Positions 17,319-24,840 of a stretch of 64,000 nucleotides of DNA are shown here, one piece after another. Within the stretch, counting starts at the first letter, position 1, and each line of letters begins with the position of its first letter. The stretch is from CAZFOB01 sp964520325 (GTDB taxonomy: Bacteria > Actinomycetota > JAICYB01). A model generated the notes under the pieces. It was given only the letters and a program-made list of their open reading frames with translations, did no database searches and was not told the DNA's origin. The DNA is taken from positions 1-64,000 of the forward strand of contig CAZFOB010000014.1 in the NCBI GenBank assembly GCA_964520325.1, given 5' to 3'. The position numbers were made by a program, and so were the translations under genes.

Positions 17319-18197
17319 ATGCTCAGACTCGTTCTTCCCAAAGGCTCGCTCGAAGCCATGACCTTCGAGCTTTTCGAGGCCGCGGACCTCGGGGTCCAGC
17401 GAGCGTCTGATCGCGACTATCAGGGCACGGTCGACGACCCGCGGATCGACTCGGTCGCGGTTATGCGGCCGCAGGAGATCCCGCGTTACGTCGAGGACGG
17501 CCACTTCGACATCGGCATCGCCGGTCAGGACTGGGTGGCCGAGACCGGCGCGGACGTTGTCGAGGTGACTGAGCTACAGATAGCGAAGGCGACGCCGAGA
17601 CGGATGAAGATCGTGCTCGCGATGGCGAACTCCGCAGGAGTCGTGACGCCGGACCAGATCCCCCCCGATCTTCTCGTGTCCACTGAGTACACGAACCTCG
17701 CCGAGCGTTACTTCGAAAAACTGGGGATCCCGGCCCGGATCATCCGTTCGTACGGCTCGAACGAGGCCAAGGTGGCGGCGGAGATCGTAGGCGCGACCGT
17801 GCACAACGTGGAGACGGGCGGGACGCTGCGCCGCAATGGTCTCCGGATCGTCGACGTCCTCATGGAATCGTGGACGGTGCTCATCGCCAATCGCAAGACG
17901 ATGCAGGACGAAGCCAAGCGGACCGCCGTGGAGGAGCTCCAACTCCTGCTCGAAGGCGCTGTACGCGCCCGCGGCAGCGTCCTGGTCAAGCTCAACGTCG
18001 GCAAAGACCGCCTCGGATCCGTCATCGAAGTGCTGCCGGCGATGAAGGCCCCGACGGTCTCCGAGCTCGTCGGTGGCGACGCGTACGCCATCGAGACCGT
18101 CGTCGCGAAGTCGGAGATCAACACACTGATCCCACAGCTCAAGGCCCGGGGGGCCACAGACATCATCGAGCTGCCGTTGTCCAAGATCGTTCCGTAG
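17319..18197 (+). CDS. hisG: ATP phosphoribosyltransferase, long form
   Basis: HisG condenses ATP and PRPP in the first step of histidine synthesis. The 292 residues include the catalytic part (MLRLVLPKGSLEAMTFELFEAADL, DIGIAGQDWVAETGADV, VHNVETGGTLRRNGLRIV, the PRPP loop). The C-terminal regulatory domain carries histidine feedback sites (SVLVKLNVGKDRLGSVIEVLPAMKAPTVS). It is thus the HisZ-independent long type. No other his gene is in the window; hisE, its common actinobacterial neighbour, is absent. It has its own leaderless promoter, so it is probably uncoupled from FMN control. Confidence 0.93.
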   Translation: MLRLVLPKGSLEAMTFELFEAADLGVQRASDRDYQGTVDDPRIDSVAVMRPQEIPRYVEDGHFDIGIAGQDWVAETGADVVEVTELQIAKATPRRMKIVLAMANSAGVVTPDQIPPDLLVSTEYTNLAERYFEKLGIPARIIRSYGSNEAKVAAEIVGATVHNVETGGTLRRNGLRIVDVLMESWTVLIANRKTMQDEAKRTAVEELQLLLEGAVRARGSVLVKLNVGKDRLGSVIEVLPAMKAPTVSELVGGDAYAIETVVAKSEINTLIPQLKARGATDIIELPLSKIVP

Positions 18198-18330
18198 GAC
18201 GGACCCTCCTATGGGAGTCGCCTTCGCTCCATCCTGTTCCCGCATGGCGCCACGTGTGGGGCTCTGCTAGCGTTTGCGCTGCTAGTTGCGGGTGTCCGGC
18301 TATCGACCGGGCAGCTTAAGGAGGAGCAGT

Positions 18331-18534
18331 TTGGCCGAAGGTGTTGTGAAGTGGTTCAGCAACGAGAAGGGCTACGGATTCATCGCGCAGCCCGAGTCGG
18401 AAGACGTCTTCGTGCACTTCTCCGCCATCCAGGGGGACGGGTACAAGTCGCTGACCGAGGGCCAGAAGGTGGAGTTCGACGTCACCGACGGTCCGAAGGG
18501 CAAGCAGGCGGCGAACGTTCGGATCGTCGTCTGA
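18331..18534 (+). CDS. Cold-shock protein, CspA family
   Basis: This is a 67-residue single-stranded nucleic-acid chaperone. The start is TTG 18331, giving LAEGVVKWFSNEKGYGFIA, which aligns with the family MAxGTVKWF N-terminus. An AAGGAGGAG site (18318-18326) lies 4 nt before it. RNP1 (KGYGFI) and RNP2 (VFVHF) are both intact. The C-terminus ends AANVRIVV as in actinobacterial CspA. The long leader (about 130 nt from hisG) is normal for csp genes and may be thermosensitive. Confidence 0.95.
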   Translation: MAEGVVKWFSNEKGYGFIAQPESEDVFVHFSAIQGDGYKSLTEGQKVEFDVTDGPKGKQAANVRIVV

Positions 18535-18808
18535 TCCGCACCCCCCCAAGCGTTGCCCCGAGTGGATAGACTCAACTGTGCTTGACAATTCATCGGCCCA
18601 GTTGCTCCTGCCGGTGTTCATAGAATGGCCATAACTGGAAAGAAGGGGCCCGCAGCCCCTCACCCTCAACGCCGGTCGATCTTGCGGCGCGAATGGGTTG
18701 TGGACATGGCGGCAGTCGAATGACCGTCGTGAGAGCGGGCCTTTTCGGGTCCGCTCTTTTCTTTCGAGAGAGCGTAAGGAGTGATGTCGCATAGCGCAGG
18801 CGGGACGT
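18535..18808 (+). promoter_or_regulatory. Long leader of the infC-rpmI-rplT operon
   Basis: There is no gene in these 274 nt. A TAGAAT (18621-18626) could be a -10; the perfect TTGACA at 18582-18587 is 33 nt from it, too far to be its -35. The leader has a GGGGC/GCCCC hairpin near 18645-18660, the intrinsic terminator at 18732-18764 and an alternative stem at 18752-18774. AAGGAG (18776-18781) lies downstream of these. Confidence 0.6.
18732..18764 (+). terminator. Intrinsic terminator in the infC leader (attenuator candidate)
   Basis: AGAGCGGGCC (18732-18741), loop TTTTCG, GGTCCGCTCT (18748-18757), then TTTCTTT. This is a 10-bp stem with one G-T pair and a T-rich tail. It is upstream of infC, not at the end of a gene. 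The 3' arm CGCTCT (18752-18757) can also pair with AGAGCG (18769-18774), which would disrupt the terminator. Confidence 0.75.
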
Positions 18809-19435
18809 TTGCAGAAGGCACCTGAGAACCGGATCAACGACAGGATCCGCGCTACGGAAGTTCGACTGATCGGCGCGGATGGCTCCCAGGTGGGGATCGT
18901 GAGCAAAGACCAAGCTCTGAGCATGGCTCAGGAGGCGGATCTGGACCTCGTCGAGATTGCCCCGAATGCCGATCCGCCCGTCTGCAAGGTCATGGACTAC
19001 GGGAAGTTCAAGTACCAGGAATCGATACGAGCGAAAGAGGCGCGCAAGAAGCAGGGACATCAAACGGTCAAAGAGATCCGGTTCGGACCGAAGATCGGCA
19101 TCCACGACTACGTGACGAAACGGAACAGAGTGACCGAGTTCCTCGAGGACGGACATCGCGTGAAGGTTTCCGTTCGTTTCAAGGGACGAGAGATGCACCA
19201 CACCGAGCTCGGTGTCGCTCTTCTGAGACGATTGGGAGAAGATCTCGACGGCCTCGGCACGGTCGAGGTCGCAGGCAAGCTGGACGGCCGGATCATGTCG
19301 ATGATGTTCTCGCCGGTGAAGAAGAAGCCCGAGAAAGCACCGAAAGCGGAGAAGCAAGAACCGGTGACGCCGGAGCCGGCGTCCGAGCCGGTGCAAGAGA
19401 CGGCAGATCCGGAAACTGAGAAAGCAGGTTCGTGA
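18809..19435 (+). CDS. infC: Translation initiation factor IF-3
   Basis: IF-3 keeps ribosomal subunits apart and proofreads start codons. The N-terminal domain reads RINDRIRATEVRLIGADGSQVGI, DADLVEIAPNADPPVCKVMDYGKFKY; the C-terminal domain reads KEIRFGPKIGIHDY and KVSVRFKGREMHHTELG. A Glu/Pro/Lys-rich tail of about 40 residues follows, common in actinobacteria. TTG 18809 is the proposed start, giving 208 residues. An in-frame ATA at 18791 lies 9 nt after AAGGAG and is an alternative. IF-3 genes often use rare starts for autoregulation. It is in an operon with rpmI and rplT. Confidence 0.93.
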   Translation: MQKAPENRINDRIRATEVRLIGADGSQVGIVSKDQALSMAQEADLDLVEIAPNADPPVCKVMDYGKFKYQESIRAKEARKKQGHQTVKEIRFGPKIGIHDYVTKRNRVTEFLEDGHRVKVSVRFKGREMHHTELGVALLRRLGEDLDGLGTVEVAGKLDGRIMSMMFSPVKKKPEKAPKAEKQEPVTPEPASEPVQETADPETEKAGS

Positions 19436-19629
19436 TGCCGAAGATGAAGACCAACAGAGGAGCGGCCAAGCGCTTCCGAGTGACTGGGACCGGAAAGATC
19501 GTCCACCGCAAGGCTTGGGGTGGTCACCTTTTCAAGTCCAAGTCGAAGGCTCGTCAGATCCGACTCAAGGGCAACAAGGTCGTGCAGAAGTCGGATGAAG
19601 CTCGCATCAAGCGGCTCCTCGGCTCATGA
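19435..19629 (+). CDS. rpmI: Ribosomal protein L35
   Basis: The protein of 64 residues starts MPKMKTNRGAAKRFRVTGTGKI and ends ARIKRLLGS, a standard L35. ATG 19435 is preferred over GTG 19432 because family members start MPKMKT. The infC stop TGA overlaps this ATG by one base. The gene overlaps rplT by 4 nt. Confidence 0.95.
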   Translation: MPKMKTNRGAAKRFRVTGTGKIVHRKAWGGHLFKSKSKARQIRLKGNKVVQKSDEARIKRLLGS

Positions 19630-20024
19630 CGCGCGCACGATCGGGCGCCAGACACCGCCAGAAGGTTCGCGCCGTCCTCAAGCAGGCGAAGGGCTACTCT
19701 GCGGCGCGCGGGAAGCGTTACAAAGCCGCCAAAGAGCAGGTCGCCCACTCGGGTGCGTACGCCTACCGCGACCGCCGCAATCGCAAGCGCGACTTCCGTC
19801 GCCTGTGGATCACTCGCATCAATGCTGCGGCCCGCAGTCACGGCCTTTCGTACAACAGGTTCATCTCCGGCCTCAAGGCGGCGGAGGTCGAGATCGATCG
19901 CAAGTCGCTCGCGGATATCGCGGTGCGCGATCCCGCGACATTCGGCCAGCTCGCCGAGATCGCGCGAGCGAACCAACAGTCCGAGGAAACGCCCGTCTCT
20001 GCGGATCTTGCGGATCAGGAGTGA
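19626..20024 (+). CDS. rplT: Ribosomal protein L20
   Basis: L20 is an early 50S assembly protein that in many bacteria also represses its own operon. The basic N-terminus (TRARSGARHRQKVRAVLKQAKGY) is followed by AYRDRRNRKRDFRRLWITRINAAAR and the C-terminal domain LSYNRFISGLKAAEVEIDRKSLADIA. The C-terminus is extended by about 15 residues over E. coli L20 (132 aa in total). ATG overlaps the rpmI stop. The stop overlaps the GTG of the histidine kinase. Confidence 0.95.
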   Translation: MTRARSGARHRQKVRAVLKQAKGYSAARGKRYKAAKEQVAHSGAYAYRDRRNRKRDFRRLWITRINAAARSHGLSYNRFISGLKAAEVEIDRKSLADIAVRDPATFGQLAEIARANQQSEETPVSADLADQE

Positions 20025-20746
20025 CCTCCAGCAACTCCGAAAGTACGCCTGATCCAAGGCAGGAGCGCACGATCGAGCTCATCGCGACGGTCGCGCACGA
20101 GATCCGGTCGCCGCTGACGACGATCAAGGGCTTCACCAAGACGCTCCTCGATCGCTGGGATCGCCTCGACGACGCCACCAAGATCGAGATGCTGAAGGCG
20201 ATCAACGACGATGCCGACCGTGTCACGCGCATCCTCACCGAGCTGCTCGACGTCTCCCGCCTCGAAGCCGGGAAGCTCTCGCTGCATCTGCGTCCGGTCG
20301 ACGTCTACGAGCTCGCCTCAGATGTCATCGACGTGCTGAGGGAGCGGAGCGCCACACACCGCATCGATCTGACGGGCACGCATCTGGAGGTCATGGGCGA
20401 TCCGGACAAGCTTCGTCAGGTTCTGACCAACTTCCTCGAGAACGCCCAGAAGTACACCGCCGGTGGCGCGATCACCGTTGTCTGTTCGGCTGTTGATGGT
20501 TTTGGGACCGTTGCGGTTACCGACGAAGGCCCCGGAGTACCTCCCGAGATGACCGAACGGATCTTCGAGAAGTTCGCGCGCCGCGATGTCCCGGGAACGC
20601 CTTCCGGCACCGGCCTCGGCCTCTACATCTGCAAAGGCCTTATCGAGGCCCAAGGCGGCGAGATCGGCCTGCGTCTGTCTGGTGCGGGCTCCACGTTCTG
20701 GTTCCGCCTCGTCGTGGCCCCGCCTCTCCGTGGGGGGCGGCCATGA
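20021..20746 (+). CDS. Small soluble sensor histidine kinase
   Basis: A minimal kinase of 241 residues: a short tail, then HisKA with the phosphoacceptor in VAHEIRSPLTTIKGF (His26). The HATPase domain has an N-box NFLENAQKY, G1 DEGPGVPPE and G2 GTGLGLYI. There is no membrane segment and no recognisable input domain. No response regulator gene is in the window. GTG 20021 overlaps the rplT stop and the stop overlaps pheS, so the kinase is embedded in the translation operon. I recall a kinase gene at the same place in Streptomyces. Its signal and partner are unknown. Confidence 0.88.
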   Translation: MTSSNSESTPDPRQERTIELIATVAHEIRSPLTTIKGFTKTLLDRWDRLDDATKIEMLKAINDDADRVTRILTELLDVSRLEAGKLSLHLRPVDVYELASDVIDVLRERSATHRIDLTGTHLEVMGDPDKLRQVLTNFLENAQKYTAGGAITVVCSAVDGFGTVAVTDEGPGVPPEMTERIFEKFARRDVPGTPSGTGLGLYICKGLIEAQGGEIGLRLSGAGSTFWFRLVVAPPLRGGRP

Positions 20747-21801
20747 CCGAGCTCTTGAGCGAGATCGAGAGGATCGGCACCGACGCTGTCGCGGCCATAG
20801 AAGCCGCCGGTTCGCTCGAGGACCTTCAGGAACTCGACGTCGGCTATCTCGGACGTAAGTCCAGGCTGAACGAGATCCTGCGCGGGGTTCGCGAGCTGTC
20901 GGAGGGCGACAAGCGCGTGATCGGACCGGCGGCGAACACGCTTCGGCGCGCCCTCGAGGAGGCCGTCGCCTCGAAGAGGGTAGAGCTCGAGCGTGCCGAA
21001 GAGCAGCTCTTGCTATCGGCCGACCGGTTGGATCTTTCGAAGCCGGGGCGGCGTCCGGCGCGTGGCGCACCCAACCCGCTTCGCGAAACGATCCGGCGCA
21101 TCGAGGACGCGTTCATCGGCATCGGCTACCAGATCGCCGAGGGACCGGAGGTCGAAGACGACTGGCACAACTTCGAGGCGCTCAACCACCCGCCCGATCA
21201 TCCGGCGCGTTCGCTCATGGACACGTACTACATCGAGGGACCCGGCGGACCGGAGTCCGGGGTGCTGCGGACGCACACCTCGCCTGTCCAGATCCGAGTG
21301 ATGGAGTCACAACCGCCGCCTATCTACGTGATCTGCCCCGGACGCGTGTACAGGCGCGAGGACATCAGCGTGACCAGCGCCGCCATCTTCCACCAGGTCG
21401 AAGGTCTCGCGATCGACGAGGGTCTGACGTTCCAGCATCTCCGCGGCACGATCGATGTGTTCGCTGAGGCTGCCTTTGGACCGGGCGCCAGGGCGCGCCT
21501 GGTCCCGTCCTTCTATCCCTTCACCGAGCCCTCGGCCGAGCTTCAGGTCACGTGCCCGGTGTGCGGTGGCGAGGGTTGCAACCACTGCGCGAGCGGGTGG
21601 ATCGGGATCGGGGGCTGCGGCATGGTGGATCCCAACGTCCTCGACTTCGTCGGGATCGACTCCGAGCGTTACACGGGATTCGCCTTCGGGATGGGTGTCG
21701 ATCGCATCGCGATGAGCCGGTACGGCGTGAACGACATGCGCCTGTTCCTGAACGGCGATCTGCGTTTCCTCGAGCAGTTCAGAGGATTGCCGGTCCGATG
21801 A
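20743..21801 (+). CDS. pheS: Phenylalanyl-tRNA synthetase alpha subunit
   Basis: The alpha subunit carries the class II catalytic site. The 352 residues begin with the N-terminal coiled coil (about 1-90). The core follows with motif 1 region IEDAFIGIGYQIAEGPEVEDDWHNFEALN, LLRTHTSPVQIRVM, motif 2 GRVYRREDISVTSAAIFHQVEGL and motif 3 FGMGVDRIAMSRYG. A four-cysteine insertion (CPVCGGEGCNHC) sits before GWIGIGGCGMVDPNVL. It is translated with pheT 37 nt downstream. Confidence 0.95.
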   Translation: MTELLSEIERIGTDAVAAIEAAGSLEDLQELDVGYLGRKSRLNEILRGVRELSEGDKRVIGPAANTLRRALEEAVASKRVELERAEEQLLLSADRLDLSKPGRRPARGAPNPLRETIRRIEDAFIGIGYQIAEGPEVEDDWHNFEALNHPPDHPARSLMDTYYIEGPGGPESGVLRTHTSPVQIRVMESQPPPIYVICPGRVYRREDISVTSAAIFHQVEGLAIDEGLTFQHLRGTIDVFAEAAFGPGARARLVPSFYPFTEPSAELQVTCPVCGGEGCNHCASGWIGIGGCGMVDPNVLDFVGIDSERYTGFAFGMGVDRIAMSRYGVNDMRLFLNGDLRFLEQFRGLPVR

Positions 21802-21838
21802 ACGACTGCGGAGCGCGCAGCGCGGAGCAAGCGAAGAC

Positions 21839-24253
21839 ATGAAAGTTCCACTCCACTGGTTGCGTGAGCTCGTCGACATCGACGTGCCGACGGAAGAGCT
21901 TGCCGAGCGCCTCTCACACACGGGCTCTGCCGTCGATTCGATCGAACGTTTCGCCGACGGTGTAAGCGGGGTTGTTGCCGGCCGCGTGCTGGACGTCTCC
22001 GACGTTGCGGAGTCCGACAAGCTCGTCATCGCTCAGATCGATGTCGGACCCGTCGCCGAAGACAAGCTGACGATCCTCGCGGGGGCAAAGAATTTTCGGC
22101 AGGGCGACATCATCCCGGTCGCGACGGTCGGTGCGCGTGTGACCACTCTCGACGTTCCGATCACCGCCCGGAAGATGATCGGCAAGTACGAATCGCAGGG
22201 CATGCTTTGCTCGGCCAAGGAGCTCGGCGTCGCCGACGAACATGCCGACGAACATGAAGGGATCCTGACCCTCGATCCCGGCACTCCAGTCGGTGCGGAC
22301 GTTGCGGCGTTGCTCGGTCTCAACGACGACGTTCTCGAGTTCGAGATCTACCCGAACCGTCCCGACCAGATGTCCGTTCTCGGGATCGCACGCGAGGTGG
22401 CGTTGCTTTACGACGAGCCGCTGCGGTACCCCGACATGTCGGTCTCGGCCGTTGGTTCGGCATCGACGAGCGTGACGCTCGAGGATCCCGACGGATGTCC
22501 GCGTTACCTCGCGCGCGTGATCGATGGCGTGTCGTTTCGGACATCGCCGGCGATCGTGCGTGCACGCCTCTCGGCATGCGGCGTGCGTCCGCTCGGCAAC
22601 TTGATCGATGCGACGAACTACGTTCTGTTGCTCACGGGTCAACCGCTGCACGCCTTCGACTTGGACAGACTCGCCGAGGAACGGATCGTCGTACGGAAGG
22701 CGAAACCCGGCGAGATGATGAGGACGCTCGACGACCAAGAGCGCGCGCTCGATCCGGAAGACCTCGTGATCGCCGACGCTTCGAGCGCACAAGCGCTCGC
22801 CGGCATCATGGGCGGCGCGACGAGCGAGGTTGGCAAGGACACCACGCGCGTATTGCTCGAGTCGGCCTACTTCAACCCCGTCCGGATCTCGCGCACGAGC
22901 CGGCGTCACCATCTCCGCAGCGAGGCCTCCGCGCGTTTCGAGCGCGGCACCGACCCGGAGATGCTTCCCGGCGCGGCGGCGCTGGCGGCCGAGCTGATGC
23001 GCCGCTGGGCCGGGGGGGTCGTGTCGTCCTCGGTGGCCGACGTTGGTGCCGCGCCGGCACGGCGCACCTTGACGCTCCGTGCATCGCGGGTGGAGAAGAT
23101 CCTTGGACTCGCCGTGCCGACGGAGGAGATCGAGCGGCAGTTGAGCGGTCTGGGATGCGAGGTGACGCCGGGAGAGCCGCTGACGGTGGTCGCACCGTCC
23201 TGGCGTCCCGACCTCGAACGCGAGATCGACCTCGTCGAGGAGGTCGCGAGGCTCCACGGCTACGACACATTCCCTGCTGTGCTTGCGCACGGCGAGCGAG
23301 GCGGCCGGTCGGACGCGCAGGTGCTTCGCGGACGCGCGCGTGACGCATTCCTCGGCGCCGGGCTGTCCGAGGCGACGTTGTCGACGTTCCTCCACGCGGA
23401 CGACATCGCGGCGATCGGGTACAACGGTCCCGTCGTGCGTGTCTCGAACCCGATGACCGAGGACCAGCAGCAGCTCCGTCCGAGTCTCTTCCCTGGGCTG
23501 CTGCGAGCCGCGCAACGCAACATCGCACGCGGAACGTCTCGTGTGCGGTTGTTCGAGTTCGGCCAGATCTTCCGCGGCTGGCCCGAAGGCGCCGCGTTGC
23601 CCGACGAGTCGGAGCACGTTGCGTTCGTGCTCGTCGGAGACGCCGAGCCCGAGCATTGGTCTGTGCACTCATCAAGGGGATCGGGGGGCTCGCGTGCGTC
23701 CGACGCGTTCGACGCGAAGGGCATCCTCGAGCTCGTGATGGCGGAGCTCGGGACGGTGGGCTGGTCGCTGCAGACCGACGACATCGCACCGTTCTTCCAC
23801 CCGGGACGTTCCGCCAACATGTTCCTCGACGGCGTGATGGTGGGACGATTCGGCGAGGTGCGCGGCAGTGTCGCGCGTGCGTTCGATCTGGACGCCGCCG
23901 TGATCGGCGGACTCGCGTTGGCTCCGATCTTCGAGCGGGCGCCAGAGGCACTTGCCGTCGGCGAACTCGCGACACAGCCCCCGGTCTTCCGCGACATCGC
24001 GATCTCGCTTCCCGAGGACGTGGCTGCGGGCGACGTGACCGCAACGATCCGCACGGCCGGCGGGGAGCTGCTCGAGTCGGTGGAGCTGGTCGATGTCTAC
24101 CGAGGTGAACAGGCGGGTGCCGGACGGAAGAGCCTGGCCTTCAGGTTGACCTTCCGCGCCCCCGACCGCACTCTTACCGCTGTTGAGGCGGACACGTTAC
24201 GCGAAGCGATCGTGTCGGCGGTCGCGGAGCAGTACGGAGGCGAAGTCCGGTAG
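21839..24253 (+). CDS. pheT: Phenylalanyl-tRNA synthetase beta subunit
   Basis: The beta subunit of 804 residues has the N-terminal tRNA-binding/OB domain (GVVAGRVLDVSDVAESDKLVIAQIDVG), B3/B4 editing domain, and the inactive synthetase-like core (EIYPNRPDQMSVLGIAREVA; LFEFGQIFRG). The C-terminal anticodon-binding FDX-ACB domain is near 710-804. A 12-nt duplication (22232-22255) encodes ADEHADEH at about residue 132. Length and order are standard. ATG 21839 starts MKVPLHWLRELVDI. Confidence 0.95.
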   Translation: MKVPLHWLRELVDIDVPTEELAERLSHTGSAVDSIERFADGVSGVVAGRVLDVSDVAESDKLVIAQIDVGPVAEDKLTILAGAKNFRQGDIIPVATVGARVTTLDVPITARKMIGKYESQGMLCSAKELGVADEHADEHEGILTLDPGTPVGADVAALLGLNDDVLEFEIYPNRPDQMSVLGIAREVALLYDEPLRYPDMSVSAVGSASTSVTLEDPDGCPRYLARVIDGVSFRTSPAIVRARLSACGVRPLGNLIDATNYVLLLTGQPLHAFDLDRLAEERIVVRKAKPGEMMRTLDDQERALDPEDLVIADASSAQALAGIMGGATSEVGKDTTRVLLESAYFNPVRISRTSRRHHLRSEASARFERGTDPEMLPGAAALAAELMRRWAGGVVSSSVADVGAAPARRTLTLRASRVEKILGLAVPTEEIERQLSGLGCEVTPGEPLTVVAPSWRPDLEREIDLVEEVARLHGYDTFPAVLAHGERGGRSDAQVLRGRARDAFLGAGLSEATLSTFLHADDIAAIGYNGPVVRVSNPMTEDQQQLRPSLFPGLLRAAQRNIARGTSRVRLFEFGQIFRGWPEGAALPDESEHVAFVLVGDAEPEHWSVHSSRGSGGSRASDAFDAKGILELVMAELGTVGWSLQTDDIAPFFHPGRSANMFLDGVMVGRFGEVRGSVARAFDLDAAVIGGLALAPIFERAPEALAVGELATQPPVFRDIAISLPEDVAAGDVTATIRTAGGELLESVELVDVYRGEQAGAGRKSLAFRLTFRAPDRTLTAVEADTLREAIVSAVAEQYGGEVR
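22232..22255 (+). repeat. 12-nt tandem repeat within pheT
   Basis: GCCGACGAACAT at 22232-22243 and 22244-22255 encodes ADEH twice. Confidence 0.85.
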
Positions 24254-24259
24254 CCAGAC

Positions 24260-24277
24260 CTGCCCCATCTGGGGCAG
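24260..24277 (+). terminator. Hairpin after pheT
   Basis: CTGCCCC, loop ATCT, GGGGCAG forms a perfect 7-bp stem 6 nt after the pheT stop. No T-tract follows, so termination would be weak or Rho-assisted. Confidence 0.45.
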
Positions 24278-24295
24278 ACGGATGAAGGAGAGTTC

Positions 24296-24823
24296 ATGAG
24301 AAGGATCATCGTGTGTCTTGCCGTGTTGTTCGCGTCGTGCGGGAACCCACCGGAGGACGCTCAAGATCTGGCATCGGCGACCACGCCGCCGCCGGCGTCC
24401 GCTCCGGAAGCGGCGAAGTGTGCCGATCGGACTCCGAAGGCACCGCCGAAGGAGGAAACCGTGGAACAGAGCAAGCCGGATGTGAAGATCGACGATGGAG
24501 CGCCACCGTGCGAGCTGGTGATCCAGGACATCCACGAGGGAACGGGGGCCAAGGCGAAGGAGGGGGCGACGGTGACCGTCAACTACGTCGGCGTGTCGTG
24601 GTCCACGGGCGAGGAGTTCGACTCGTCCTGGGGTGGAGAACCCGCCACGTTTCCGCTTGGGCAGGTCATCGCCGGGTGGCAGGAAGGCATTCCGGGCATG
24701 AAAGAGGGAGGGCGCCGGAAGCTCATCATCCCTCCCGATCTGGCCTATGGCGCTGCCGGTCGTCCGGGCATCGCCCCGAATGAAACGCTCGTGTTCGTGA
24801 TCGACCTCATCAAAGTCGGATGA
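24296..24823 (+). CDS. FKBP-type peptidyl-prolyl isomerase lipoprotein
   Basis: A 175-residue secreted folding helper. The signal peptide ends in a lipobox LFASC (Cys15), predicting anchoring to the outer face of the membrane. A Pro/Lys-rich linker (20-65) follows. The FKBP domain (about 73-175) shows KEGATVTVNYVG, GEEFDSSW, FPLGQVIAGWQEGIPGMKEGGRRKLIIPPDLAYG and ETLVFVIDLIKV. GAAGGAGAG precedes ATG 24296. It is 17 nt upstream of the ABC transporter start, possibly co-transcribed. Confidence 0.93.
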   Translation: MRRIIVCLAVLFASCGNPPEDAQDLASATTPPPASAPEAAKCADRTPKAPPKEETVEQSKPDVKIDDGAPPCELVIQDIHEGTGAKAKEGATVTVNYVGVSWSTGEEFDSSWGGEPATFPLGQVIAGWQEGIPGMKEGGRRKLIIPPDLAYGAAGRPGIAPNETLVFVIDLIKVG

Positions 24824-24840
24824 GTCGGTAGGTAGCTGAC

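Noticed and set aside
18582..18626. TTGACA and TAGAAT as one promoter for infC
   Set aside because: The two hexamers are 33 nt apart, too far for a single sigma-70-type promoter.
24260..24277. Strong intrinsic terminator after pheT
   Set aside because: The stem is good but no T-tract follows. It is listed only as a low-confidence hairpin.
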